64,000 nt of DNA from Phialophora verrucosa (Eukaryota > Ascomycota > Eurotiomycetes > Chaetothyriales > Herpotrichiellaceae). The notes beneath the pieces are model-generated. The model did not search any database and had not been told where the DNA came from. It saw only the letters and a program-made list of their open reading frames with translations. How positions within the stretch are numbered: position 1 is the first letter of the stretch; every line of letters begins with the position of its first letter. The translations under genes were made by a program, and so were the position numbers. The stretch lies in NCBI GenBank assembly GCA_002099365.1, contig MSED01000003.1, forward strand, positions 3,472,001 through 3,536,000, in the 5' to 3' direction. Positions 12,262-22,711 of this stretch are shown here, one piece after another.

Positions 12262-14296
12262 ATGAAGAAGCCACGCGATCGCACTACTCCTGCAGACGGG
12301 CAAGTTTTCCTCTTCGTGAACAAGACCTCCAAATCAAAGTCCCTCTCAAAAAGCGATGGCGCGGTCGCCAAGCAGATCAACCGGCACGCGCAACACTTCC
12401 GGACTCGCAAGCTCGAGGCCCAAAAGGTGACTTCGGCACGAACCAATTCTTCCTCAGCACGTCGGATAGCCTTGGACGGATGGAATAGGAAGGAAAACGG
12501 GTTGGGGTAAGTAAAGTCGACCGTTGATTGCTTCAGGCTGGGAAAACGTTCGACCCCGTCGCCACTCGACAAGGCCAGGCTGACACGCATTTAGTTCTAG
12601 TAGCGATGAATCCTCACCGGTATCATCGCCGAACGAGGACTCGACAGCGGCATCACCTCCGCAGGCCCCAACACCGGCACATCAAGTCTACTCACCTGTT
12701 GTCGACTCGGTCTCTGAACTGCCGTTGAGTAGACGTGCTTTGCCACGCAAACCGCTCTCTGTGCGAGACCTAGCCGGCTTTGGCTACGAGGATCCGGGCC
12801 ATGACCGAAGCGAACTCGACGACGAGAATGGAGCCCTTGAGTTGTCGTCACCTGTCTACAGGGCCAATTTTACCTCGTACGACTGCATTGATCCTTTCGG
12901 CAGCACTCCAGTGCGCATCACCCCCCAGATACACACGGTGCTGCAGTACACGCTTCGGATCTATCCCTACGCGGGCAACAACTACAAGCTCGCATTTCTG
13001 CCAAACCATGTGAGGTCTACGATTAGCCAATTTCCTATTGGGACGGTCGTACAGCGGGCCGTTTACAAGGAACATCATCTGTATTCTCTGATGGCGGCCA
13101 TGCTAGCTCGGATGAAGCATATTTTCGTGGTCTCGCCAACTAGTGATGATCCGGAAGCCATCCGAACCCAGGCGGCGAAACACCTACGAACGGAGCTGAT
13201 ACGCTGTTCCCGCTCAGGCGACGTCGACAAGCAGACGATTTTAGATATCTTGTTCCTCTGTGTCAATGAGATGCAGTATGGCCGATACGAAGATGTGAGG
13301 ACACATCTGAGTATTGTTGGTAAGCTGCTACATTTGCTCGACACGAACGAGCAACTCGACCGCTGGATCTCCGAGACGGCTGCTCACGTTGACAACCAAC
13401 TGGCTCTGTCAACGGCCAGACGACCCGTTCTACCCAGTACCTTTGATCCGGGACCAATGCTGCCCGAAAGAATGGCAATCCTCCGAAGAGAAGCCCACAA
13501 CCTCAAGTATTATGGCTATCCGAAACCCACCGCTCTGATTGTGCCTCGCGGATCGAGTCCCCACATGGGACTTACCGACGCGATCGCCGACCTCGCCGCG
13601 ACTCTAGACATACGAATGGGATCACAGTTTATCCAAGGTATGAAAATGGGTGCTTTCCCGGGAGCCATCGGCCGCGTTGTGGCAGACTTGATCGACTGTA
13701 TCGAAATCGCAAAGGTCGTGTGGCTCTCCCCTTTGGCCGTGTGCTTCGACGCCGAATGGCTCTGCAGAAAAGCTAGAGCAGTCCTCCGCGCACTGCTCGC
13801 CATCGCCCCAGAGCACAAAGTCGGGCCTATGGATCTCACGTGCAAATGCACCGAGTGTATGCGGCTATGTTTGATGATATTGATGACGCATGCTTGCACA
13901 CTAATTGGCTTCCAAACAGCGAAAAACAACGTCCGGCGACTGAAAGGGGCCTTTCAGTATGCGCTGAAGTATTGGTGCCCTGCCATCGGTTGGACAGAAG
14001 ATTGCATACCTGTGGTTCCCAATTCGCGTCTGGATCCTTTCTGCGAGCTACAGTCGGGGTTCGTCCTTTGGGGTCTGTTGACCGGATACTGGTCAGCAGA
14101 TGGTCTCGCCGAAGAAACTTTCTTTGTGGAGCGAGCGCTGAACATCTGCCACTATTTCAACTACACCACCTACGAGGACCTCGATAACCATATGTCTGGG
14201 TTTCTATATTCGAGATCCTTGCAGGAGAAGAGTTTGAGGAAAGCGGCAGCACGACTTCAAACTCACAGTCTTCCCAGCCCTGTGGAATCGGTTTGA
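12262..14296 (+). CDS. Fungal-specific transcription-factor-like protein without zinc cluster
   Basis: Predicted 648 aa from two exons (12262-12506, 12595-14296). The N-terminus has the pattern FLFVNKTSKSKS followed by a basic stretch (KQINRHAQHFRTRKLEAQK). This resembles the short N-terminal signature of a large ascomycete family that carries the Fungal_trans_2-like C-terminal region but no Zn2Cys6 cluster. A Ser/Pro-rich linker (residues 83-125 approx.) follows, then a long helical region rich in Leu, Trp and Cys up to the C-terminus. Splicing the 88-bp intron GTAAGT...TTTAG keeps one open frame across the Ser-rich linker. The role is presumably nuclear and regulatory by family. DNA binding is not demonstrated and no cluster partner is obvious. 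Confidence 0.75.
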
Positions 14297-16551
14297 GACG
14301 CATCTGAAGGAGGAAGAGCTGTCATCCTTCGGCTTACTTAATCCCGCTCGCCACTACACCAACTGCGTTTCTTAGCTTTATCAGCAAGGAATGCAAAGCA
14401 CAAAAGCCGATGCGGGGATGGTCTCTGGAACATTTAGCCACAAGCCAGATTTTTAGCATGCTTCGGGAGCCAGATTGCGTCACAGCGCCACCTGCGATTC
14501 CAGTTTGAACCCCTCCGCCGAGAAGTACGAGGACTTGGTGCTGGCTCTAGTATCAGTGCTGCAAATCTGGTCGCATATCGAAGGTGCGAGGAGGTCACCG
14601 CATCGCGTCGAAACATGCGGCCGTCGAGCGGTGGCCTAGGCCTAGAGAGACCGGCGCTCTGTTCCGATCTGACTTCAGCAGCTTATCCCCCAACTTGGCG
14701 CGATCAGGGTGTTGCAATCCTTCGCTAGAAACTGCCGATCCTGCCTCGAAATTGTACATCATGTCTGAAGCGCATCGTTCTGCAATGAAAGAACATGCCG
14801 TCTTACCAACCGCACTTTCCTCGAAGATGGATTACGCCAAAGTGGGGTCGCCCGTACGATGACTTGATTCCAACACGACAGGACAAGGTCATCGACGTTT
14901 CGGGGAAATAACGGTCGCCGAAGTCTTGAAGATCCGCAATCTAGGCCTGGGAAGAGCGTCAGTCGATGTCAGAACGATAATGATCAGAAGCAATGCAGAG
15001 GTCATGCGGAAGCATGCTGGAGAGATGCACCGCAGTGCTTCTGATGCACGCCCAGTCCCAGGTGGGGAGAAGAAGAGCTATCGGCTCCATAACGTCCACC
15101 ATATTCACATTGGAGGGATGAGAACAATTATGCTGACTTCTTGACCCTTTCATTTTATCAAATTGGAAGGGGCCGGGATTGATCAGCACATCTGCAGCAG
15201 GGTCGACTCCTACTCCATGGGGTAACTCCAGGAACGAGCAAACCAGTTCCTGTCACTGGAACACTTATTACCCTGTCGGCCCTCAGCTGGACCAGATCCG
15301 CAGCTGGCAACTGGCGGAGAGGAGTTTGAGTTTCGAGCGAAGGTACGAATGCCACCAACTTGCCATTTTTCCGAGTCCTTGTTCGCCGGAGCATCTATTG
15401 CCTCACGAGTACATGACGCACGACCGACAATCTGCTGCTGCTCGACGCGCAAGCCGGAATGGTTTGCCATATTGTCCATCTCGCACGTATAACATATTAC
15501 CATCTGTAGCAATACGCGAAACTGATTGTGGTACGATGGCACCCTCACGTTCGATCTGTCCGCCAACCGCTTTCGCTCAACGGAGTTGGTTGTAAGCGGT
15601 GCCCTAGGCTGGTTGTCTACAGCTACGTTGAAGCTCGACTCTATGTTCACTTGTTGATAAAACACAAGGGCTGTAGGCTGCATATTCGAAACATGCTACG
15701 TACCAAGTGAACCCAACCGTACGGAACTTCAGGCATTCCCGTTATCTTCGGGCCGCGTAGCAGTCGCAACGGGAATATGGGATTTGAATGCATTGAGGTT
15801 TAATACCCCCTCGAGATTTATCGGTCGGCTCATCTGAACAGGAAAGCGAATGATTTCTTTACCGGAGTTGCAAGGCAAGCTGCTGCGACGGTATTGAAGG
15901 GCCTCCAAGGCGACAATGCCGAGCACAGGATTGGAAACCTCTGCACGATTGGGGATCAAACGTGTCGATGCTCAACCGGCCTATTTCCACGGCGACACTC
16001 CCGACGGTTACGTGACCTGTGAAGTGCCTCGAGAACATCTACTGCCTTACGCTCGGCTGCCGTTCGCTTGACGTTCCCCGGCCGTGTCGAGACGAACGGT
16101 ACCTCGTGAGGACGCAGAACGGCACAACGATCGACCGCGGGCGCGCCGTTGTCTTTGAGCAACAGAACACGAAGGAGTCAACCGTGACTCAGTTGCTGTG
16201 CAAGGGGAGCCAAAGAGAACGATATACCCGGGCATCCTGTGCCATCGATGGGATAAGAAGGAGCAAACGGAAGAAGCAGACAAGCAGCATCGGATGGAAA
16301 GGGACGCGCCGACGGATATGGGTCGACTACCCAGTTGTTTTCGGTATCATATCAGGTCATCTCATACTATACGGTATCTCGCAGGGTCGAAAGCGATAGA
16401 CCATCCACCTCCCTCTCCTTTTCCTTCCCTTCCCCTTGCCTTCCATTCCCTCCTACCAAGACAAAGGACCTGGTCTTTCCACACAGAGCACAAAGCACCA
16501 AGCACCCATCGTATCAGAGTGGCGCACGCCTCCCACCTCCCACCTCCCACC
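14297..16551. other. Intergenic, no gene recognised; polypyrimidine tract near 16400
   Basis: About 2.2 kb with short frames in all phases, several interrupted by stops, and no recognised motif. A decayed gene cannot be excluded. Near 16395-16560 the + strand is strongly pyrimidine-rich with a CTCCCAC repeat, immediately downstream of the GNAT gene stop. Confidence 0.4.
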
Positions 16552-17574
16552 TCACCCCTCGAAGGCCCTGCAAAGCCACACATAGCCCGCCACCTCTCCA
16601 ATGCGCACATCATCCCTGCCCAGCTCGCCGCTCTTCCCTCCGTCCAAGACGCGGTCAAAACGCCTGAATCCGCAGCTGTGGTAGAACTTTTCACCCGTGG
16701 CATTATCCCCTGCCATGACGAGCTGGGCGCCTTTCGCCCTCCCCTGCGCCTCCTGCTGTTGTCGGCGCACATGCTCCAGAAACCGGGTCATCAGCCGGGT
16801 CCCCGATCCACGGCGTTGATGCGCGGGGAGAATACTGATGTGCAGATGGGCTGGGTACAAGCCTAAGAAGTCGTTGTGTTGGCTTGCGAGAGGTTGGTGG
16901 GCTTGTTTGGGAAGTGCGACCGACGCGATGGCGTACAGGGCGGATTTCATGGCTTTGGCGGCGTCGAGGTCGGACTCGGAGTCAGTAACCTCGCTCTCGA
17001 CGCCGTTCTCGGCATCATGGATACCCAAGGCGCGCAGGTATGGGATGAAAGTGTCGGTGTATTTGTGGAAGAAGGTCACTGTGTCGGGCGTGCCGAGGAT
17101 GTAGCCTACCGGTGTGTCTATGTCTGCACATTCACTTGTACGTGTGCCTGTACCTGTACCTTTGGTGGTCGTGGTGATGGCGGCGGTGGCGGTGGCAGTA
17201 CTATCACTACCGTCGCCGTTACTGCTGCTGTTGCCTTTGCCATCACCATTCCTCTCGACAAGCACAAACACGTTCTCCGGTTCTAAATGCAAGTAGCATT
17301 GGCAGAGCATCAGGCTCGTAAGATATAAGACCGGATCTCCCAGAGCGCGGACCGCCGGGTTTGCTGTGTCGCGATACTGCATCGTGTCAGCGTGCTGGAA
17401 CATTGGTCAGGCGTGGTTCAGAGAGAACAGGAGGATCATCGTGCTGGAACATCGTCGAGCACGTGCGAATGAGAAGGCGACGATGAGGACGAAGCATATT
17501 ACGGAGGGGACACCAACAATATTGATCACCGCGGCCTTGTCCTCGGGCCTGTAGGGACGGATACAATATGCCAT
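16552..17574 (-). CDS. GNAT-family N-acetyltransferase
   Basis: Transfers acetyl from acetyl-CoA to an amine; substrate unknown. Two exons (17574-17518, 17394-16552) give 299 aa. The ATG at 17574 gives MAYCIRPYRPEDKAAVINI, a typical GNAT start, and the 123-bp intron joins it to the conserved next helix. Motif A, LHISILPAHQRRGSGTRLM, carries the Q/R-x-x-G-x-G/A acetyl-CoA loop. Motif B lies in ATGEKFYHSCGFRRFD. Residues about 60-105 form a low-complexity insert rich in Gly, Asp, Ser and Thr, encoded by GGT/GGC/ACT-like repeats, which probably loops out of the fold. Related fungal proteins have been likened to O-GlcNAcase-type acetyltransferase domains, but only the GNAT fold is supported here. 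Confidence 0.85.
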
Positions 17575-18205
17575 TGTGGTCCGTTCATCACTCACTGTTG
17601 CTGTCACTCGGAACGTGCTGTATGGGTGGATGTTTCTCGCCTTACTCGTACACAGCGTGTCATATCATGCCAGGCAGGACAGACAGGTAATTAATTAGAT
17701 AGGGTGATTCGGATAGCGAGAACAAACTCCTTCCTGCTCTCTCTCTGTGCTACTCGTGTTCCAAAAGAGAGAATCCATTAGTGAACCAGCCTCCCTTGGC
17801 TTGACTTGACTTAATCCAACTGTGCTTCGTGCTTCTCATGCCATGCCTGTGGACGCATGAGTGCCTCCCTCCGCATCGGAAAGGGGCGTGGCTATCTAGT
17901 AACACTCTGGGGCGCACAGGAACACGAAGCGGACGGAATCAACGTAGGTGCGTAATACGGCATCGGATACTAACGAGGCCTGCGGGACAAGTCCGAGTCT
18001 GAAATGGCATGGCTTCGTGCTCTGCCTCGCTTCACTCGCCGCATCGACAGCGGAGTTGGAATGGAGTTGGATTGAGTGGATGGACTAGGCTCTAGTGTAG
18101 CGTCTTCTACCCTGGCCTCACTTCCTAGGCCGTCTCTGCGTCCCATCCCACGAGCCCTCGAAGTCATGACTAGTTCTGGACCTGGGACTGTCCCCTCTCG
18201 CGCAG
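17575..18205. other. Intergenic, no gene recognised
   Basis: Holds the likely GNAT promoter and the 3' region of the hydrolase gene. No motif-bearing frame was seen. Confidence 0.45.
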
Positions 18206-19375
18206 TCACAACTTCCCGTTCGCCTCTTGTTCTTTCAAGATGTTCCACACCAACTGCACGTACTCCTGCGACCGACTGTTGCCGAGGATGCCCTCGCCCA
18301 TCTTATTCATCACGTAGGTAAAGGTGACTTTGCGGTCCAGGTCCATGATCTCCAAGCTCCCGCCCCAGCCTCCCCAGAAACACACCTTCTCCGTCGGCAG
18401 CCAGGGCACGGTCTGGGCGGTGCTCCCGCCGGAGAGAGCGTAGCCGATGCCAAACCGCAAGGGCAAGCCGATGACCAGATCGGTGCCGTCGGACTGCTCG
18501 CGGAAGATCAGGTCGATGGTCTCGGGGGAGAGGAACTTGACGCCGTCGACGGTGCCCCCGTTCGGGATGGCCGACAAGATGCGGTTCAACGAGCGGGCGT
18601 TGGCGTGCCCGTTCACGGCGGCCATGTCGCTGCGGCGCCACGCCGGGTCCAGGGCCTTGCGCGCGTCCATGGGCGGGTTGCCGAACGTCTTGACCGTCGG
18701 GCTCTTGGGGTCCATGCTGGCAAAGTCAAAGGGCAACGGGGGCGGGGGGATGACGGGCGAGACGCGCGGCCAGTCCTTTTCCAGCGCGCCGATCTGGAAG
18801 TCCGCGCCCACGGGGCCCGCGATGTCCTCGGCCACGAACTGTTTCATGGGCTTGCCGGTCGCGCGGCGCAGGACCTCGCCCAGGAGGTGGCCCATGTTGA
18901 CGGCGTGGTAGCCGCTCGCGGTGCCCGGTTCCCACCAGGGCGCCTGGGTCGCGAGACGGGCCGTCGAGGCGGCCACGTCCATGACCTCTTCGGCCGTGAT
19001 CGGGTCTTCCCACCCGGACACGCCGGACGTGTGGGACATGAGGTGGCGCACCAGGACGCCTTCCTTGCCGTTGGCCGCGAACTCGGGCCAATACTTGGCC
19101 ACGGGGTCGTCGACGCTCAGCAGGCCGCGGTCGTGGGCGACGAGCAGGGCAAACGTCGCGATGGTCTTGGTCGACGACCACACGTTGGTGATGGTGTCGG
19201 ATTGCCAGGGTTGCGTCTTGGCCTCGTCAAAGTACCCGCCCCAGATGTCGACGACGTTCTTGCCGTCGATGTTGAGCACGATGCTGGCGCCCAGTTCTTC
19301 CCCGCTCGCGATCTTGGCCTCGAGCGCCTGCTTGAGCTTTTCGAAGGCGGGACTCGCCTGGCCTTGGACGGACAT
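18206..19375 (-). CDS. Serine beta-lactamase-like hydrolase (class C / EstB / LovD type)
   Basis: Intronless gene for 389 aa. The nucleophile motif is SSTK (Ser67 and Lys70 of SxxK), followed by the GLLSVDDPVAKYWPEF and VLVRHLMSHTSGVSGW segments and a Tyr motif in SGYHAVNMGHLLGE, as in class C beta-lactamase-like esterases. The C-terminal FWGGWGGSLEIMDLD replaces the KTG box. In fungi this family includes esterases and acyltransferases such as LovD; true beta-lactam hydrolysis is not implied. There is no signal peptide, so it is probably cytosolic. Base composition is very GC-rich at third positions, which creates a long antisense shadow frame. Its start is close to a TGCG microsatellite that would lie in the 5' leader. 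Confidence 0.9.
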   Translation of the reverse strand: MSVQGQASPAFEKLKQALEAKIASGEELGASIVLNIDGKNVVDIWGGYFDEAKTQPWQSDTITNVWSSTKTIATFALLVAHDRGLLSVDDPVAKYWPEFAANGKEGVLVRHLMSHTSGVSGWEDPITAEEVMDVAASTARLATQAPWWEPGTASGYHAVNMGHLLGEVLRRATGKPMKQFVAEDIAGPVGADFQIGALEKDWPRVSPVIPPPPLPFDFASMDPKSPTVKTFGNPPMDARKALDPAWRRSDMAAVNGHANARSLNRILSAIPNGGTVDGVKFLSPETIDLIFREQSDGTDLVIGLPLRFGIGYALSGGSTAQTVPWLPTEKVCFWGGWGGSLEIMDLDRKVTFTYVMNKMGEGILGNSRSQEYVQLVWNILKEQEANGKL

Positions 19376-19430
19376 TTTGTCGTCGCTGGTGCCGTTGTTG
19401 TCGAGATTCGTTCCTGTTCTGACTGCGAGG

Positions 19431-19497
<67 letters not shown>
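19431..19497. repeat. TGCG tetranucleotide microsatellite, about 16-17 copies
   Basis: Uninterrupted TGCG/CGTG run ending about 55 bp upstream of the hydrolase ATG, so probably in its promoter or 5' leader. Such perfect tracts are prone to length change. On the + strand the run translates as Arg-Ala-Cys-Val, which explains a spurious repetitive frame. Confidence 0.95.
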
Positions 19498-20868
19498 TCT
19501 TTGCTATTCTATCGCTATCTATTCTTGTTGGCTCTGCCTGGCTCTGCTCTGACTCTGACTCTCACTCGGTCGCGGCTTACTCGTGTACTCGTGTACTCGT
19601 GTATTTGTCCCGCACCACGTAATGGCTGTAGTGTAGCGAACTTTGTCAAGGTCCGATCCCAGGCGCCTTGATTATATCCGTCGACGTACACGACCACTAC
19701 AAATAGGACTCGGGACAAGGTCCATCCCGCCAGCTACTCGAAGTGGAGGCCCATCCCGGTTACCGAGGCAGAAGGTCTGGACCTGAACCTAATTAGTTGC
19801 TGTACAGCAACTGGTAGCACTGGCAGCACGAGGTTTGGTGCGTTTGCTTGCGTGCGGCCGGGGACGCGGACGAACTACAGTAATACGAACTCCAATCCCA
19901 CTCACTCAGTGCTAGCTCACTACGACGGAGGAGACAGCTATGTACTGACTACCTGCCCGACAAATAGAAAGCCCAGCAGATAGCCGTGTCCGCGGCAGCC
20001 TAGGCAGACACAGCAGATGCAGCTACAGTGGCTTACAGTATGCCTTTGTCTTGTGCTTCTTCAGGCCATCTCCTTCATTCAGGCAGGCCATCCCATTTCG
20101 CCTGTGTCTGCCCGATGAGTGACTGAGTGACTGAGTGACCGAGTATCAACTAAGCAATAAATTACATATCATCCCAGCCATTCTTATCCGGCCGACCTCT
20201 CCAGACGGATCGGGACACGTGTTTGATCGGTCCTGTCCACGAGGACACAGTATGTACCTGCGAGTCCTGGATTTGTGCACTGGCTTTGCTGAATAATTAC
20301 GAACCGTTCGCCCAGGACCCAGGGACGTGCCAAGTGGTGCGGGGTGGGAGAGAGAATGTGACGAAGCGAGCATGTGTGGATGTTGTGGATATTGTGGATA
20401 TTGTTCGGGTATGTACGGAGTGTTATCTCCGGGGGGTTGTGTGTGAAGGAATGTGAGTGAGCGATGAGTGAGTCCGTGTGAGTGTAGGTGTAAGTGCGAG
20501 TGTGGGTGAGTGTTGCTCACGCTCAGTTTCCTTCTTTCTCACAAGCAGCACGACTGCGACTGCGGGACAGGAAACGGAACGAAAGAGTAGGCAAATACCA
20601 TCATCACCAACACGACGCATGATTTCCCAGACTGACTGAAGACGCGGGCCGCTGTAGTCTAGACAACGCTCAGTGACGTTCACCGAGTATGTGCTCGTCT
20701 TTCTATCGTCTCTATGTCGTATTTGTATTTGTGTGTGCGTGTGGTTGTATCTGTGTCGCGTAATTGAGTGTTTCAATCACATCATTCTCTCAATCACATA
20801 ATTGTCTCGTCCACATATACTGTCTGAGTCACAGCGCGCCTGTGTGCATGTCCCTCGAAAGTCCATCA
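19498..20868. other. Intergenic with short tandem repeats
   Basis: No gene supported. Short repeats include GTGACTGA units at about 20117-20140, a TACTCGTG triplet at about 19577-19602, and a GT-rich stretch near 20440-20520 whose antisense encodes a meaningless His/Ser/Leu-rich frame. Confidence 0.45.
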
Positions 20869-22320
20869 CTAGACCCTCTTCCTAATACCCTGCCCAAGCT
20901 TCAACCTCGCCACCAAGACAAACCCCGCGGAAAGTAATGCCACGCCACCGGCATAGAAGATCGCGGGACGATAAGGCCCGATGGGCGTGGTGTTGTCAGA
21001 CTTGTGACTTGCCGAGGAGGACGACGACGACGGCGAGTCGGCCGCCATGCCTGATGCCTGGAGAAGATATCCTGCGATGGGTCTACTCTCGGTCAGTCAC
21101 TGCAGTCAAGAAATCAACGGATAAACCTACACCCCCATCAAATACCCCCCCGTCCACCCCGTGATGGACATGCCCATGGCGATAGCGACGCGGCCGGAAT
21201 CACCACCACCACGCTCGACCCTGGCAGCCGTACTGGCCACCACGACAGGATAGAGCGTGAAGAACGCCCCGTTCGCCAGACCGTTGAGCATGGCAAAGAC
21301 GACGAGCGGGGCCAACGAGTCCGAAACGGGCCAGATGGCGAGCATGCTGACCGCGTTGAGCGCCATGGCCAGGAGAAACATGTTGACGGGGCCGATCGAG
21401 TCGCTGAGCCAGCCCGACAGGAAGCGGCCCAAGGCCGTGCACGCGTTGAAGCCGCCGACCAGACCCGCGCCGGTCGACGAGCTCAGCCTCACGCTCCGAG
21501 CCACGAGGGGAAGAAAGTACGGCGGGATGAAGAGCGAGAAGGTCCCGACAGCCCCGGCGAGGAAGATGGCCGTGAATGCCAGGTCGCGGAAGATGGAGAG
21601 GTCCAGGAACGGTACCCTGCCAACGGGGACGCGCTCGCGGATGAAGAACGCGGCGGGCGCGCACGTGACCAGCGAACAGAGGCCCAGGAAGCGGAACGTC
21701 CAGGGGATGCCGACGCGGTGGATCAGGGCGTCGATGGCGATGGCGAGGACCGCCGCGCCGACCCCGCCGCCCAGTTTGACGATGCCCGACGCCAGCCCCA
21801 GCCGGGTGCCGAAGTATTGCGTCGGCAGCATGTTGGAGATCGAGTACAGCAGACAGGCACCCAGGCCGTACAGCACGCCCGAGGACCCAAACAGGCCGCC
21901 CACGTTGGATGTCGTGAAGGAGGACACGAGCTCGCCGGCCGCGAGCAGCCCGATGCCCAGGTATGCGGCGGTACGGGCGCCGAGGACGCGGACCACACGC
22001 ACGCTGAACAGCCCGAACGCGACGACGCAGGCTAGTCCCAGCGTGCCCACGAACGAGATGGTCGAGGTCGATGTAGATGACGGGAGGGCCGACTGCAGGA
22101 GCGCCGCCTGGATGACCCCCCAGCTGCCCATGATGCCGTTGAACCAGAAGGTGAAGAGCGCGCAGATTGACACGATCGCCCAGCCGTACCCTCCTTCGGG
22201 TGGTGACGTCGCGGCATTGGCTGGGGCTTCTTCTTGGAGGGATGGGCTCGAGTGAGAAGGCTGCTCCTCTGGGCGTGGGCGCCCCATTTTGCGAAGCTCG
22301 ACGTCAGTGCTTGTCGACAT
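20869..22320 (-). CDS. MFS transporter, monocarboxylate-porter-like
   Basis: Plasma-membrane carrier of about 467 aa. The N-terminal cytoplasmic tail precedes PPEGGYGWAIVSICALFTF, the signature opening of fungal MCT (TC 2.A.1.13) carriers, with roughly 12 hydrophobic segments following. A 48-bp intron (21083-21130, GTAGGT...GAGTAG) near the 3' end joins TGGYLMGV to PIAGYLLQAS and adds a last membrane segment (AIFYAGGVALLSAGFVLVA). Without splicing the protein would stop before that segment. I chose the ATG at 22320; upstream in-frame codons are not ATG. Substrate is unknown: homologues move monocarboxylates, riboflavin or metabolites. It lies in tandem downstream of the TamA-like regulator, so a link to the ureide locus is possible but unproven. 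Confidence 0.88.
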
Positions 22321-22666
22321 GATGGCTGACTGTGTGCGACCGGAAGAACGAGGCGGCGGCGGCGGCGGCCAGATAACGGGTCGCAGTTCGGTCACATCTA
22401 CTCATAGTCTGGCTGTCGATCTCAGCTCATAGGAGCCATCGTCCGTGTAACAACAGGACAAGCTCTGTGAGTCATACACCGACTAGCTCCCCGGACAAAG
22501 GTCCGGTTCGGGTTCCACATCCGCTGCTGCTCTAAGCCTCGAAAAGGCAGCTCGCAAGTTGCTGAACCCGGACTTGACACCCGGCGGACGCGCCTCTGAG
22601 CAGATCCGAACCACGCCTCCATGGGAATGTCGTAAAAGGTATCGTCCGTGCCCGGAGAGATTGGAA
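22321..22666. other. Gap between MFS gene and regulator, holds a duplicated exon tail
   Basis: A copy of the 3' end of the upstream regulator gene is repeated here (see repeat at 22615-22711). The remainder is likely MFS promoter. Confidence 0.5.
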
Positions 22667-22711
22667 TCAAGCCTCCATGGGAGTGTCGTAAAAGGCATCA
22701 TCGGTGCCTGG
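22615..22711. repeat. Imperfect direct repeat, period 56 bp, across the regulator stop codon
   Basis: 22615-22655 and 22671-22711 match at about 36 of 41 positions. The second copy encodes the regulator C-terminus GTDDAFYDTPMEA; the first, beyond the stop, would encode GTDDTFYDIPMEA in a parallel frame. Confidence 0.8.

Noticed and set aside
14297..16400. Possible decayed gene or transposon between two genes
   Set aside because: Short frames only; no terminal repeats, target duplications or reverse-transcriptase/transposase motifs could be identified.
18227..19552. 441-aa + strand open frame antisense to the beta-lactamase-like gene
   Set aside because: It is a shadow of GC-rich third positions; composition is Arg/Gly/His-biased, without motifs, and it ends in the TGCG microsatellite.
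21257..22255. 332-aa + strand frame antisense to the MFS carrier
   Set aside because: The translation is Pro/Arg/Thr-rich and hydrophilic, a mirror of the membrane protein on the other strand.
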